Assembly: GCA_035771165.1 (NCBI GenBank)
Contig: JAWNZC010000238.1
Coordinates: 1,618,001 to 1,682,000 of the forward strand
Length of the DNA: 64,000 nucleotides
DNA from: Paragorgia papillata
Lineage: Eukaryota; Cnidaria; Anthozoa; Scleralcyonacea; Coralliidae
Direction: 5' to 3'
Position 1 is the first letter of the stretch. Each line of letters begins with the position of its first letter. The notes beneath the pieces were generated by a model. It did not search any database, was not told the DNA's origin, and was given only the letters and a program-made list of their open reading frames with translations. Both the position numbers and the translations under genes were made by a program. Positions 33,056 through 44,500 of the stretch are shown piece by piece.

Positions 33056-33769
33056 ATGGCTAAAAGACCAAAGCGCACGCTTCGAGCGCCAGACCGTTTG
33101 GCTTATGAATCGAGTGCGGTATCGAGTAAACCTGCTAAAAAACCTAGGAAAGACAACGCACTGTATGAAATTGAAGTTAAGGAGGTCGATAGAGACAGAA
33201 GTCTAGTGCGTATTCACTATAAAGGCTATAGTACCAGCTACGACGAATGGAGGCCATATGGACATATAGATTGCGAGGAATATTTCCCCTTTGTACGGCA
33301 AGAGAAGGCGCCAGTTATATCCGAGGAAAGCATAGTTGATAGGTCCGAGATATTTACCAGCAAACTGTATCGCGAAATTAAAAGAAAGCTGTATTCGTCG
33401 AGGAAGGATGACCCAAACGTACGTATTGAAATTGACGCACGGGAAGATGTATACGACAATGTTCTGGGAGGTTTGACTAACGGCGTCAAGGAAAGAGGAA
33501 GATTGGTGCAATACCTACAATCTAACCGATTATTAGACGACACTCTAGGCATCAGATGGGACAAAAGAATTTTTAACTGCAACGGTGATTTCGCGTATGT
33601 GATAGATGGCACTGTAAAGTTTTGGCTGGGCAAGAAATCCCCTATTGTCGAATACAAATTGGTTGGCAATGGGAAACTGTTGACCTCCGTCATTGAGGAC
33701 ACTACACAGGTAGTGTTCACGTTTGTAAGAGGTGATGGAAACAAACAACAATATCAAAACACAAATTAA
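33056..33769 (+). CDS. Transposon-encoded chromo-barrel-like protein
   Basis: 237 residues from an ATG 94 bp inside the left transposon end. The basic N-terminus (MAKRPKRTLRAP, KKPRKD) looks like a nuclear signal. Residues ~37-80 contain YEIEVKEVDRDRSLVRIHYK followed by GYSTSYDEWRP, the pattern of chromo-barrel/Tudor-knot domains (MRG15 and MYST type), which bind methylated histone tails or nucleic acid. The remaining ~155 residues are charged and not recognised. Such a domain in a transposon could steer integration or bind chromatin (inference). It converges with the transposase gene, with ~960 bp between stop codons. The single exon is complete and undamaged, which suggests recent activity. 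Confidence 0.75.
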   Translation: MAKRPKRTLRAPDRLAYESSAVSSKPAKKPRKDNALYEIEVKEVDRDRSLVRIHYKGYSTSYDEWRPYGHIDCEEYFPFVRQEKAPVISEESIVDRSEIFTSKLYREIKRKLYSSRKDDPNVRIEIDAREDVYDNVLGGLTNGVKERGRLVQYLQSNRLLDDTLGIRWDKRIFNCNGDFAYVIDGTVKFWLGKKSPIVEYKLVGNGKLLTSVIEDTTQVVFTFVRGDGNKQQYQNTN

Positions 33770-34728
33770 CATTTGAACATGTTTAATATATATTTATATT
33801 AAGTCTAGTTATAATCTAGCCACAAAGTATAGTACAAGTGGAGTCAAATGGCAGTTGACCTTGTTAACCCAGTGTCTTGCTAGTACACTTGTTGTTTATA
33901 TTATGTTTCCAAACTTCAATTACATGAAATCCCAATATGACTGTCCTATTAAGACTGTGGTTGCAGTCTTTGAAACTACAACTGTAGCATGGTTAATAAA
34001 TCCAAGATGCTGCATCTGAAGATCAGCCCCTTGAATTTGTGTGACCATGGCATAATGCTCTCAAGTGATTGTAAATAATAGGGCCGTTTATACAAGCAAA
34101 AATATGCTGTGGCTTAAATAAGTTCTAAACAGTCAATCTGTTCACAAGCCGTGGCTAAAGTAAGACCAAGATTGAAAGCTAGGCCTAAATAAGCTGCCAT
34201 CTTAATTAGTCTCGAACAGTGAATTTGCTATAATCTGTTTATTGCAAATTGACTGTTTATACTGTATGAGTCAACAGCTTATTTTTGCTCTTATAAATGG
34301 CCCTATTCGCAAAGAATGCAATTGTAAACAAGTGTACATTCTAACTTTATTTAAAATGTGTTGAAAATTGAAATTGAGAATTGAACATAAAACATTTGCT
34401 ACAGTGTATGTTTTATTAACCAGTGCATAAAATAAACTACCTTAAGGTAATTTTAGTTACATTAAATTAAGCTATTAACAAGCAAGGAGCAAATAAGATT
34501 TTACCAGCCTGACTTAATCCATAAAACCATGGAAATTTAGTTCTAGAGACTCAACTAGGAAAAAGTATTTGGCAGTATTTGTGTTACAAATGCAAAATTG
34601 TCAAAAAATTAGGATTACTTCAGGACAGAACTGGTGTATTTATACTTGGCCCAGCTTGCTAATTGTTTAAATTTAGTTACAATGAAAAGCAACTTGCAGT
34701 GCAACTGCTCAATATTAAAATTAAGTCA
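33770..34728. other. Transposon interior between convergent genes
   Basis: AT-rich sequence with no conserved frame, presumably the 3' UTRs of both genes. A loose inverted pair (TAAGTTCTAAACAGTCAATC near 34118; AATTGACTGTTTATACT near 34246) is seen. Confidence 0.5.
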
Positions 34729-36627
34729 TTATACAGTACAAGTAGGTTGATATTTACCTGCAATTTTGGTAAGATGTGCACAGTATGTTGTATACTTACA
34801 GTTACTACATTCTGCAGTGCACGTCTTGATTGTGTGTCCATTTCGATTGCAATTAGAACAGGTATAGTCGCGTTTCACTCTAGCACAACCAGCCGCCTCT
34901 AAGTACTGTACTCTATTTCGTTTATAAAAGAGTTGCTTGATGGCAGAAACACCTCTATGGTTAGTAGATCTAAAGAAGTTCTTTGATGTGATATCATTGT
35001 ACTTTTCCAGGCCCTGTTGAGTAAAATATTCAATGTTGCCATACAAAGAAAGAAATTCGGGGACATGTGAGCAGAGGGCGTGCATATAAGGTGTGACATC
35101 CTTTGTTTGGTATAGAACAAGAAATTTTGCTAGCCAATCTTTAACCTTGATTTTAAAACTGTTTACTTCATCCAATTTAAAGTCCTGTTTAAGGTCTTCT
35201 GCAATACCACTAAAATTATCCCAAATTTGCTGTATAATTTCATTGTCAGGAGAATTTGGCAAAAGTGTTGAGATTTTGATATTCTTTAGAAGTTTTACTT
35301 TCTCTGGCCCGGTTAAATCTCGATATTCCAATTGTTTAGTTTCTTTGCTGACATAAAAGTTAAATGGAATTCCTAAGCTTTGGAGGTAGCTCTCATACCC
35401 AGCCATATGCTCGTACTTGTTTCTTGCAAAGTTGTCTGAAAATGTCTTCTTCTTATCAATAGCATCACAAACTTTGAACTTTCTGATCAGTAGCTGGATA
35501 AGATTATCACATATCCGAAGGTAGAGGTGCAGTGTATCAATAATTACATGACTGAGAGGAATAAACGGAAACAATGGAGGGTGATTGCAATTAAATTTCT
35601 TTGATTTAGCACATTTTCTAATTTCTTCCAATGTTCTGGCACCAGAGTCTGGATCCAATACTGACCAGATTTTATCCATGTCAAACCTTTTCAACTTGGG
35701 ACATGTGCACCAAATGCAGGCATAGTCAGCATTAGCAGCCCCTATCCCACAAACACAAGCTAAAAACTTCCAGTCCCCACCAAGAAAATACTCAATACTG
35801 TAAATGTTACCATCCACCTCTATCTCTTTCATCTGTTCCATTTCTATAATTAAATCTGACAAGCTTGCTGATAATGTTTCATAGCATTCCTTTGCCTTTA
35901 TCACAGCAAGAAGGTAATTCCCTTTTTCACTCATAGCCAGATTCTTTTCATTTAATATGGTGTAAGTTATATTTATGACACCTAGTCTCTTTCCAATATT
36001 AGTTCCATCTCCACTAAATTTTATGCGAACCATCTCTTCAGGCTTCAGTGTACCAGTGCTTTTTAGTCGTTTGATTTGTTCCTTAATACTTTTGGCAAAA
36101 CTGATCTGGATTCCTTCTGCATCTCCAGGGGTTGGTTTTAAATCCCAGTTACTATTAATATTGTTCATGTGTTTTATCAGTTTATTTAAACAAGGGGGCT
36201 CTTCGGAATTCATGGATAACTCGTGCCATGCCTCATTGGAAATGTTGAACCGATCTTTCAAATACAGCCACATATTCAAATTACCAATTTCATCTTCCCC
36301 CATTTCATTTTCTTCTTCACTCTGATTTATACCATTCTCTTCGTTAAAACAAAAGCTTTCAACTTCCCCAGTGTCGACATTCCACAACTCAACCCTTGAT
36401 GGTAGAAATTGGTAGTGGCCGAGAAAGGACAAGGCAGTTTCACATTGATCTTTCAACTGCTTTCTGATCCTTAACTGATGTTGCTTGCTGTAGTCTTTAA
36501 AATTATTTTTCTTATCTGGACCTCTGACCTTTTTCTTTGCTGTCAACCATGCAATTTTCTTGACCAATTGTTTAAATTTTCCTTTGTAGGCAATCTTATT
36601 TTTTTTTAACAGTATTTTCCAAGCCAT
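34729..36627 (-). CDS. Transposase-like protein, main part
   Basis: 632 residues from ATG 36627, but it probably continues the upstream frame through A9 (see next entry). Conserved-looking blocks: IKFSGDGTNIGKR; FLGGDWKFLACVCGIGAA followed by CIWCTCP; SHVIIDTLHLYLRICDN; QQGLEKYNDITSKNFFRSTN. The acidic residues in the SGDG, GGD and IDTLH blocks, and the Glu in QQGLEKYND, are candidates for an RNase-H-like DDE site (inference). The C-terminus has an exact CCHC zinc knuckle (CX2CX4HX4C, CSNCNRNGHTIKTC) and a second Cys/His group (CSNCKYTTYCAH). Related proteins are known to me as uncharacterised, repeat-derived proteins in cnidarians and other invertebrates; a KDZ-type affiliation is possible but not shown. 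No internal stops over 1.9 kb. Confidence 0.8.
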   Translation of the reverse strand: MAWKILLKKNKIAYKGKFKQLVKKIAWLTAKKKVRGPDKKNNFKDYSKQHQLRIRKQLKDQCETALSFLGHYQFLPSRVELWNVDTGEVESFCFNEENGINQSEEENEMGEDEIGNLNMWLYLKDRFNISNEAWHELSMNSEEPPCLNKLIKHMNNINSNWDLKPTPGDAEGIQISFAKSIKEQIKRLKSTGTLKPEEMVRIKFSGDGTNIGKRLGVINITYTILNEKNLAMSEKGNYLLAVIKAKECYETLSASLSDLIIEMEQMKEIEVDGNIYSIEYFLGGDWKFLACVCGIGAANADYACIWCTCPKLKRFDMDKIWSVLDPDSGARTLEEIRKCAKSKKFNCNHPPLFPFIPLSHVIIDTLHLYLRICDNLIQLLIRKFKVCDAIDKKKTFSDNFARNKYEHMAGYESYLQSLGIPFNFYVSKETKQLEYRDLTGPEKVKLLKNIKISTLLPNSPDNEIIQQIWDNFSGIAEDLKQDFKLDEVNSFKIKVKDWLAKFLVLYQTKDVTPYMHALCSHVPEFLSLYGNIEYFTQQGLEKYNDITSKNFFRSTNHRGVSAIKQLFYKRNRVQYLEAAGCARVKRDYTCSNCNRNGHTIKTCTAECSNCKYTTYCAHLTKIAGKYQPTCTV

Positions 36628-37275
36628 TTAATTCCTCTTCGACCTTCATCCTTTTGGCAAATTCCATTTCCAATGCATTTTCCAGAGACCTTTTCTCGCC
36701 TTTTAACTCCAAATTTTCTTTTACCAAATCCAGATTTTCAGTTTCGAGTTCATCATAATATATAGTTACACTATATAATGAGTTCCTCCATGTATTCAAA
36801 AGCCTGTTGGTCGGATACCCACCTTTTACACGTTTGAAAGCAGCGTGAAGACTAGAAATCTTTTTCGAAAACGCTTTAAGCAACCGAGTGCTAAGCGTAA
36901 CACCACGTATCCCCGATTCTAGAAGAATACGATTGACAACAATGGCCAACCACGAATCATAACCTTGACCCTCTTGTCGTTTGTATTCTGATGTCATAGT
37001 GTAAATCAAGAAACTATACGGTAATCACAAAAATATATATTACTAAGTAGCATTTCCCAAGCATAAAGTTCAATTATAATGAGGCAGAATATCTCAAAGT
37101 ACTATACAAACGTAAAATCATTACAACTGTTCAACACTTACTTGCTAATTTGGTGTACCATAGAAGGCAGAGATTGAGGCAGAGATGTCCCTTCGCCATC
37201 ATCCACTGCAGCCGAGACCAAGTGAATTATTAATGAGCTCGTAAACACAAGCAAAACCCACATCTTTGCGCTCAT
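36596..37275 (-). CDS. Transposase 5' region: signal-like exon plus coiled-coil exon
   Basis: Exon 37275-37142 encodes MSAKMWVLLVFTSSLIIHLV followed by SAAVDDGEG and ends in phase 2 at GTAAGT. Exon 37013-36596 starts after GTATAG in matching phase and encodes about 138 residues. It includes MTSEYKRQEG, a basic stretch and a heptad-like, Leu/Glu/Lys-rich coiled coil (DLVKENLELKGEKRSLENAL). It reaches TAA right after a run of nine A (36599-36607 on the plus strand is T9). With eight A it would read straight into the 632-residue frame, so the full product would be near 800 residues. If the first exon is noncoding in practice, translation may start at MTSEYK. Confidence 0.6.
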
Positions 37276-37751
37276 TTTGCCCTTCTTAAATCGCCATGAA
37301 TAAACATGAACTTGCTATCAAAATGCGCGAAATTTTACGAAGACTTCAAATTTGGCGGTAACTGGTGTCACAGACCTGCGCAGAAGGTACTAGTGCCAGT
37401 TTTCGTCAACAGACACTGCGCGCGAGGCTAATTTCCTATATAAATCCTGACAAATAGCGCATAAACAAACGAAAAGTGCCCTTCGAATTGAGCATTATTT
37501 TCCCATAAAAGTACATCCAAAAGACGTCTAAAGGCTTATTCTTTCCAATGCCGTAGGTAACTAAACACGAATGTATTCGTAGAAAAAAACGCAAGCGAAA
37601 AAAACTCAAATTTTGGGGTGATTTCTATAGGCAAAAGTTGGAAATATGATACGCGCAATACGACACGACTTTTTGTTAACGCAAAGTTTGATATGAACGG
37701 AGGGAAGGAAGGAGGGAGGAAGGGAAGGGAGGGAGGGAGGGAGGGAAGGAA

Positions 37752-38311
37752 TCTTTTAAATAACTTTATTTACACGGAGTCCGCATTGCGCAGATTAACT
37801 GGTTAAAATTACGATCATAAGTGCATGCAGTGTCTGGCCACCATCAGCAACTGCATGTGGACAGCTGTTTCGTCCTCTTGGGACTCGTCAGCACAGTGTA
37901 GCTCATGGTGAGCCAGCATGCATGCACATATACATAAGGTATATATGAACATCACAATCAAGAGACGGATGTGGGATACAACATCAAGTTACAATCTAAA
38001 CATTTTAATTCACTTGTATTGAAAAAAAAAAAAAATACGTATCAGTGTATCACTATAGTATAACATGCGTTCAAAAACAACAATTAACAATCTTTTTTTT
38101 CGTGGCGTAATAATGATAATAATCAGTCTTTTCAATTCAAAAGATAAAAGTACATATATTAAGTTACAAAGATTAGGTTTATATAGAAAGTTAAGAATTA
38201 CATCGTATAGTTAAAACGACGACTTAAAACGTTGACTTTGGGGTGGTGACTAGTCTTTCTTCTTAAAGAGTAGTAATGTTTAAGAAATCGGTGTACACAT
38301 GACTTATAGTT
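37752..38311. other. Receptor copy 2 3' flank
   Basis: Contains GACTCGTCAGCACAGTGTAG and a CATGCATGCACATATAC stretch, then the flank shared with copy 1 from about 37980. On the minus strand TGTAAATAAAGTTATTTAAA suggests the 3' end of a retroelement or a polyadenylation region (weak). No gene. Confidence 0.45.
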
Positions 38312-41300
38312 TCAAGACGCGCAGAAACACAACAACTTGATACAAAACTTAGCGAGAAGTGATATTAATTTCAGAAAAATACGGTATGTTAGGACTAAAA
38401 CGATTAACACGATAGGAGAAAGGATAAGAATATTTTCCGTTATATTTAACGTCGTGAGAAAGTTTAAACTGCTGGAGGAATAGGAGTAATCTTCTCCTTG
38501 GTAAAGAGCTTTGACCAGCGTGAAGCCACAAAGAATTGTAAGAATGCTTAAAGAAATTGTCTCGAGGAGATTCTCCATTTTACCAGTGTATGGCTGCACG
38601 TACAAATGAGACACAAGGATAAGAACGCATAATATCAAAAGTATAATCATGCGCAGACGATTATCATGGCAGAAAGTTGAGGCTAGAATGAGGATCAATC
38701 GACGAAAAATTAACGCACCTTCCCAAGGTATTTGTGACTTGGGGAAACAAAGAAACGAAGAGTGTTCTTTAAAAGGTCCCAAAAGAACACGAAGAATTGC
38801 ATTTATTTTGATTGTTTCATCGTTTGTTTCTTGCTCTAGTTGCCCTTCGTTTGTTACCGAGACATAACGGCTGGGCCGATATTTTATCAAAAACATAAAT
38901 ACAATAAAAACAGAATGGCAAGGGGAAAAAACAACCAAGACAAAAATAAAGAGGGGTAATTAATCGAAACTTTAAAAGATACGATCCAAGAACAGGTACA
39001 GCGAAAAATGGAAGAACAAATATAAACAAATAAGCAAACAAAAAGTAGTGAAAAGTCTGGTAGCACTGCAATGTTCCATCAATAAACAGAACCATGTTTT
39101 CACCAATAGGGACGCAGTGTAGGAGAGTTAGGCAAAGACCTGCAGACGCAGAATAAAGAACTAGCCTGATTTGAGTGAAAGCCCGAAGAACACGAACAGA
39201 AAATCTGTTCTTCTGTACAATTGGTACCCGTTCCATTTCATGTAAATGAGAACAAGTTGCTGGTGAAAGGGGGGGATTTCTTTTCTTTTTCAACACGCGT
39301 ATAACATTAATCCACCCTTTCCAGAGCAAGACAGTTAGAGCCATGAGTACTAGCACACATACTCCACTGGAGTAAAGAATGGTGATTTTTAAAACTGGGC
39401 GAAGGTCTTTGAGAGGACATCCTACATGAACATAATTTGTAATAACAAGATTTATAATTCCAGAAAAAATAGCCTTGAATCTTTCCAAAAGATTAGTATC
39501 CGCTTTGCCTTCAAAATGTGCACTTGTAGAGAACAGGTAAACTATCTGATAGTAATAAAAGAAAATTTTAACATAACCACTGACATTTGACCTTCGCTTA
39601 ACTGCACTCTCGGAAAAACCGATTTGTTGGTTACTGTTATTATTAGAAGAACCTTCTGTATTATTTTCCGTACATGTTTTTTTGGAGAAAAAGACCTTTC
39701 CTACTATATAAGCAATGTCTTCAAAATAAAGAAAGAAAATGAGATAGGAGATGCAGAGGAAAGCAGCCATTAACCAGAACATATAATCGTTACATTCTTC
39801 GTTTGCGCGACACGTGGTATCGAAAAGACCTTCTGACATACCACCTGGACATCTGCCACACAGTCGTCCACTCCGATTACCATAACAACTGTTATACGAC
39901 TTACAGTCTTTGCTATTACAGCAATATCCAGGTGGACAGGGGAGGAATGAAACCTCCTTTTGGGCTACATAACCCCAAAAGTTCCGCTTTGCTGTGAGTT
40001 GTCCATTTGAGCATTCCCCTCCCCTAGGACACCTGTGACATTTGGCTTCCTCTGTGTTATTGGTAGTGGTTCCTCCTCTTTCTAATGAGTAAGTTCTCTG
40101 TGGACAGTTTTCACAAGAGTACGAAAGGTACTTTAACATTTTATACCTTTCATCTACTGATTTGTAAGTTTCATTATGTAGCAAATAACCTGTTGGACAA
40201 TAAAGCGAAGCTCCTATCTGCTCATACACACCCAAATCAAGTTTAAAGTTGTTATCATTTTCATACCTTACTGGCAGGTGCAGAATAATGATTTGGTTGT
40301 GTTTTATAGCAGTGATGTTAAAAGTATTGTTACGTTTAAATTCCATTCGACTGAACGAGTGTGCATAAATTTGCATGGCATTACCAATCAACTGACCGTT
40401 CTCGAAATAGCAATCTTCAAAAGACACCCGCGTCCAATCAGCTGCAAAAATCACTCCTGTGTTCGAAAAATAGCCGAGAAAGTTATCAAAAAATTTACAG
40501 GAAGACATTAGGAACACTCCCCCCTCTAAATATACTGCTGAAGTTAAACCATTACTCAGAATATCGTTTCTCTCATAACTGTTCTTCGAGAAGGTGTTGT
40601 TTTTAAGTATGACACGAGAAAAGCCTTTGTATCCAAGTTTTCCCAAGCTGATCCGTAGTGAAGTTTTCTTGTTGTTCCTGAAGATGCAATTCACCACACT
40701 CACTTGATTGTTTCTCAAATGATTTAATGTTCTAATATCGATCCCCACACTTCCTGCGCGATTATTCTTGAATATATTCTGATTTAAGTTTATAAGTACT
40801 GAAGCATTCGATACATAATCTCTTTTGGAGTATATGCGAAAACACGGGAGAAGACCGCCGACACAATTCGTGAATGTTGTTTCAGAAATAGTGATATTTA
40901 TTTCTTTGGCGCTGAACAAGAGTGAAAAACCGTACTCGGTATCTGCCGAGTTATTTCCATTGAATGTACTACGTAACATTGTTAGTGTAAATACTTGGGA
41001 AGTTCGGTTTTGGTCTTTTGTGGTCATTAGATTAACATTTGTTTCAATGAAAACTGTATCAACAAATCTTGCTGTCAGGTTCAAGCACCCCATTGTAGCA
41101 ACACCGAATAATGTGCTCTTTATCAGTCTTGAATTAAATATTTCAAAGTAGCATTCTCCTGAACTCAGTACAATATGGTTGCCATTATCTTTAAAAATAC
41201 AGTTGTTAATTGTCATAAACATGTCTGAATATGAACTTTCAACGGCATGGAATGCTCCCGTTATTTCTAAATTGTCGAATAAGACACGTGACTTGAACCC

Positions 41301-41593
41301 GTGGCGACCTTGTATTTTGAAGAGCGGTTGGTTGTTTCGAACACATCGTATAACTGGTCGTCCATTTTTGCCAGTTATAGACAATGGTTTGTTGATTATA
41401 ATGGGTAATTTATTTTGTCCCGAGTAGCTACATTCTACATATTGTTTTCCTTGTGTATGGTTGACGTAGATGGTGTCTCCGTGACGTGAAATATTCATGA
41501 CAGTGAAACGAATACTGCGACAAGGTAATGAAATGGTTCCACATCCAGGAATATCTTGACCAAAATGGCTAACTGACAGCTCTCTACATTGAA
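38312..41593 (-). pseudogene. Receptor-like protein copy 2, main exon, frameshifted near the C-terminus
   Basis: Same architecture and acceptor as copy 1. A run of five A at 38889-38893 (four in copies 1 and 3) shifts the frame inside a late membrane segment. The first frame (to 38817) ends with a new basic tail, FDKISAQPLCLGNKRRATRA. The last ~200 residues remain open in another frame (38312-38938). A codon (Gly) is also missing in IRCVRN compared with copy 1. Absence of other stops means the shift is recent, tolerated, or a homopolymer error in the assembly. Confidence 0.8.
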
Positions 41594-44500
41594 CTAAAAT
41601 TACAAGAATATTTTGATTAATTATAGTCGAACCCCTATTAATACGCATGTGGTGACCAGCTGTTTGTGTCTATATACGTAGTTTGTTCTCACTATAATTC
41701 TATAAGACAATACAGCACTAACTGACTTAAACCGGTTCACAATTCAAAGTGTTGGTCTCTCTCGATTAATCTCAAGTGTTGGTTGTTACTGTTATTAAAG
41801 AAAACGTTAATTTTGATATGGATTTGTCCGCTTGAGAGAGGTTAATTTGCTCACTGGAGCCCAAGATAGTTGTCCGTTTCCACTTAAGATGGGTGTCCAC
41901 TTAAAAGGGGTTGTAACTATAGTGTTGTATTAAAGAAATGGCTGGGACCTCGCCTGTGTGTCCGCTTAAGAGAGGTGTGCGTTTAAAAGGGGTGTCTGTT
42001 AATAGGGTTCATCTATATAATTCTCGCTAATTTCCTTTGATTTTGGCTCATGCATGAATTATTCGTTCAGGGCGGCATCCGACTCTCACGTCTTATACAT
42101 TTTACTATCGCTAACGTCAGACAATTTTATTTGTCACAGGGAAAATCCACCGACTGAAAAGGATTATGAGTAACTCCAGGTGGGACCCCCACCTGTCCTT
42201 TGTTGCATTTTTTATGACGCGTGATTTGCCATCACTGATGTAAAGTTAAGGCATTAGAACTAATATTTGTCACTTAACTAGATTAAACTACATGTTCTAT
42301 GAAATTGGAGAGTGAGGGTGAGGGAGAGAGGGAGGGAGGGAGGGAGAGAGGGAGGGAGTGAGAGAAGGGAGTGAGAGAAATAGAGAGAGGGGGGAGGGGG
42401 AGAGAGAGAGGGAGGGAGCGAGAGGGGGCAGAGGGAGCGGAGGAGGAAGGGAGGAAGCGAGAGAGAGGGGGGGGGGGGGGGATGGGAGAGAGAAAGAGAG
42501 TTTACTGTGTCACGAACATATAGCGACTCTAAGAATTATTTGATAGTTGATAATTTTGACTCATTGCTAAAAGATCAAGATTTTGATGTCTCATCCAAAT
42601 ACGCAATTCATCAATATGACAAGTTAAACTTGTAATATTTAAAGAATTAGCAATCTTAAAGCCTCTTAAATTAGGAATACTAGCAAGTGAAGTTTCATTA
42701 CGATTTAAGTGAACCTTTCGACTGTTGAGTGATCTTTCGTTTAATGTTGGATGAGTGAGAAAGATTAATAGGTTTTTAAACTAACGGAATGAAAGTAGCC
42801 CTTTCTTTGTTTGTTCTCTTTATTACTGGCTTCTTTAAAGTCACCACGCGGAGTTATTTCAGATAAGGCAATCTTTGTGCTATAGGACATTCTTTTTGTA
42901 CCATAAATATAGGTTTTCAACCTTTTCTCAGGTTTTTTCTGCTGTGTCTTTCCTCAATTAGTTATTGGTTCCAGTATGAATTATCAATTTATCAATATGA
43001 ATTATCAATTCATCTGGTTTGATGTGGTGCGACATGTTTTCAAACCGTTGCTCCCGAGAAAGATTTGACAGTAACTCGTTGCTTAATCGCCAACCCTCGA
43101 TCCGAGAGATAACAGAAGTCACTAACAATAACGGTGCATGTTTCTTTGTTTTGGCTTAATTGTTTGTAGAGCCTGTCTGCATGCATGGCTTTCGTTACCT
43201 GTTTAAATGGTTTTCATTTTGGTGATTATCTTTAGACATTGAGAGGGAGAAAGAGAGAGAAAGAGAGAAATTTTTATTTGAATTCGGAATCTCATCAATT
43301 TACAATTGTTTTTCGTAAGAGCCGAATTAAGTTATTTTCAAATATATATATATATATATATATATACAATAGAATAAAATAGAGAAAGAGAGAGAAAGAG
43401 AGATGGTCGTGGTAATTGAACTTATTTACTGCAGTCTGCAGACAAGCAATATTATAAAGCTTGAACGAGGCACTTGAAAGTATACGTATCTAATTCACCG
43501 TGCAGTGATCAAATAATCAACTTATTTTATCTCCCTATTCTAAGTAAAAAAATACCATTTTGGTGAATCAGTGAATTTGTTAAATTTCTCACCATAGATA
43601 AAAAAGGCGTGCATGGAATTCTGTGGTCCACTTAAAATTCTATTTTGATCAAAATTTTGCGCCAGACCATAGTTCAATGTTCCTTTCAAATATCGCATGC
43701 ATTATCAAAAATTCTTTGTTATCGCTTGGTGCCACTTGGCTTCTCAACTCAATATAGTTTCCGTGTAGAAACAAAGTACATATTAGTTTCTGCTGGCAAC
43801 AAATTACTTCAGTTTTTTTTACACGGAACATGCATTTCGGCAGAAAATAAAGACACGTTCATTTTGAGAAAAAATAAGGAACAGAATATTTTAAAATCTT
43901 GTTATCCCAAAAGCTAAAACTATAAATTCGTACATATTATATACTTGGTTTTCGGAATTGAACGAGTATTATCTTAAAATGAATCAAAGTGCAATTTTTT
44001 GTTGATGTTGCATATTTCTTGTTACAATGTTCGACACTTATTATAAACGGCCACTATATCGGCAATTGCATGTTAACAATTTTCTTGTATTTGCAGTCCC
44101 TCATAGAAATAAGCAATGACCCTCCGAAATGCACGACTTAGTATATACACGTTTGCTGGTTTTTTTATAAGTCGACAACGACAATTAAGACCATTTATAT
44201 ATACGAATGTAGTAACATCGACTGATATATAAGCTAGATTTTTAACCTTTTCTCGACTGTATCGTTCCTTTTGGAACAATGCATGCAGCCCTTAAGCCCG
44301 GCATACACTGAAACAAGTTTCCGAAATACGATTTCGAAAAAGTTTCCGAAACGTGTTTAATAAAAAAGAACAGTTTTCTGATCAGGGAAACTTGTTTTTG
44401 AGAAAAAGTTTCGGAAACTTTTCAACATATACTGGAAACTTATATTTCTGAAACCGTGTTTCGGCAACTTGTTTCGGAAATTTTCTCTAGTGTAAGTGGG

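Larger units (their letters stand above)
32962..37695. mobile_element. Two-gene DNA transposon, 4.73 kb, between U1 and U2
   Basis: The left end CATATCAAACTTTCG and the right end GCAAAGTTTGATATG give 13 bp perfect inverted repeats (CATATCAAACTTT). The U2/U3 junction at 53322/53323 (TTTTATATG|AACGGAGG) is the uninterrupted site, so both ends are defined. No unambiguous target duplication is seen; ATATG borders both sides but overlaps the repeats. It contains a chromo-barrel-like gene (+, 33056-33769) and a spliced transposase-like gene (-, 37275-34729), transcribed towards each other from the two ends. The superfamily is not recognised with confidence. Confidence 0.85.

Noticed and set aside
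33203..33772. Minus-strand frames opposite the chromo-barrel-like gene
   Set aside because: Shadow frames; the plus-strand frame has the recognisable domain and full length.
32957..37695. 5 bp target duplication ATATG for the two-gene transposon
   Set aside because: ATATG on both sides can be explained as part of the CATAT terminal repeat, and the empty site contains it once. The case is ambiguous, so not claimed.
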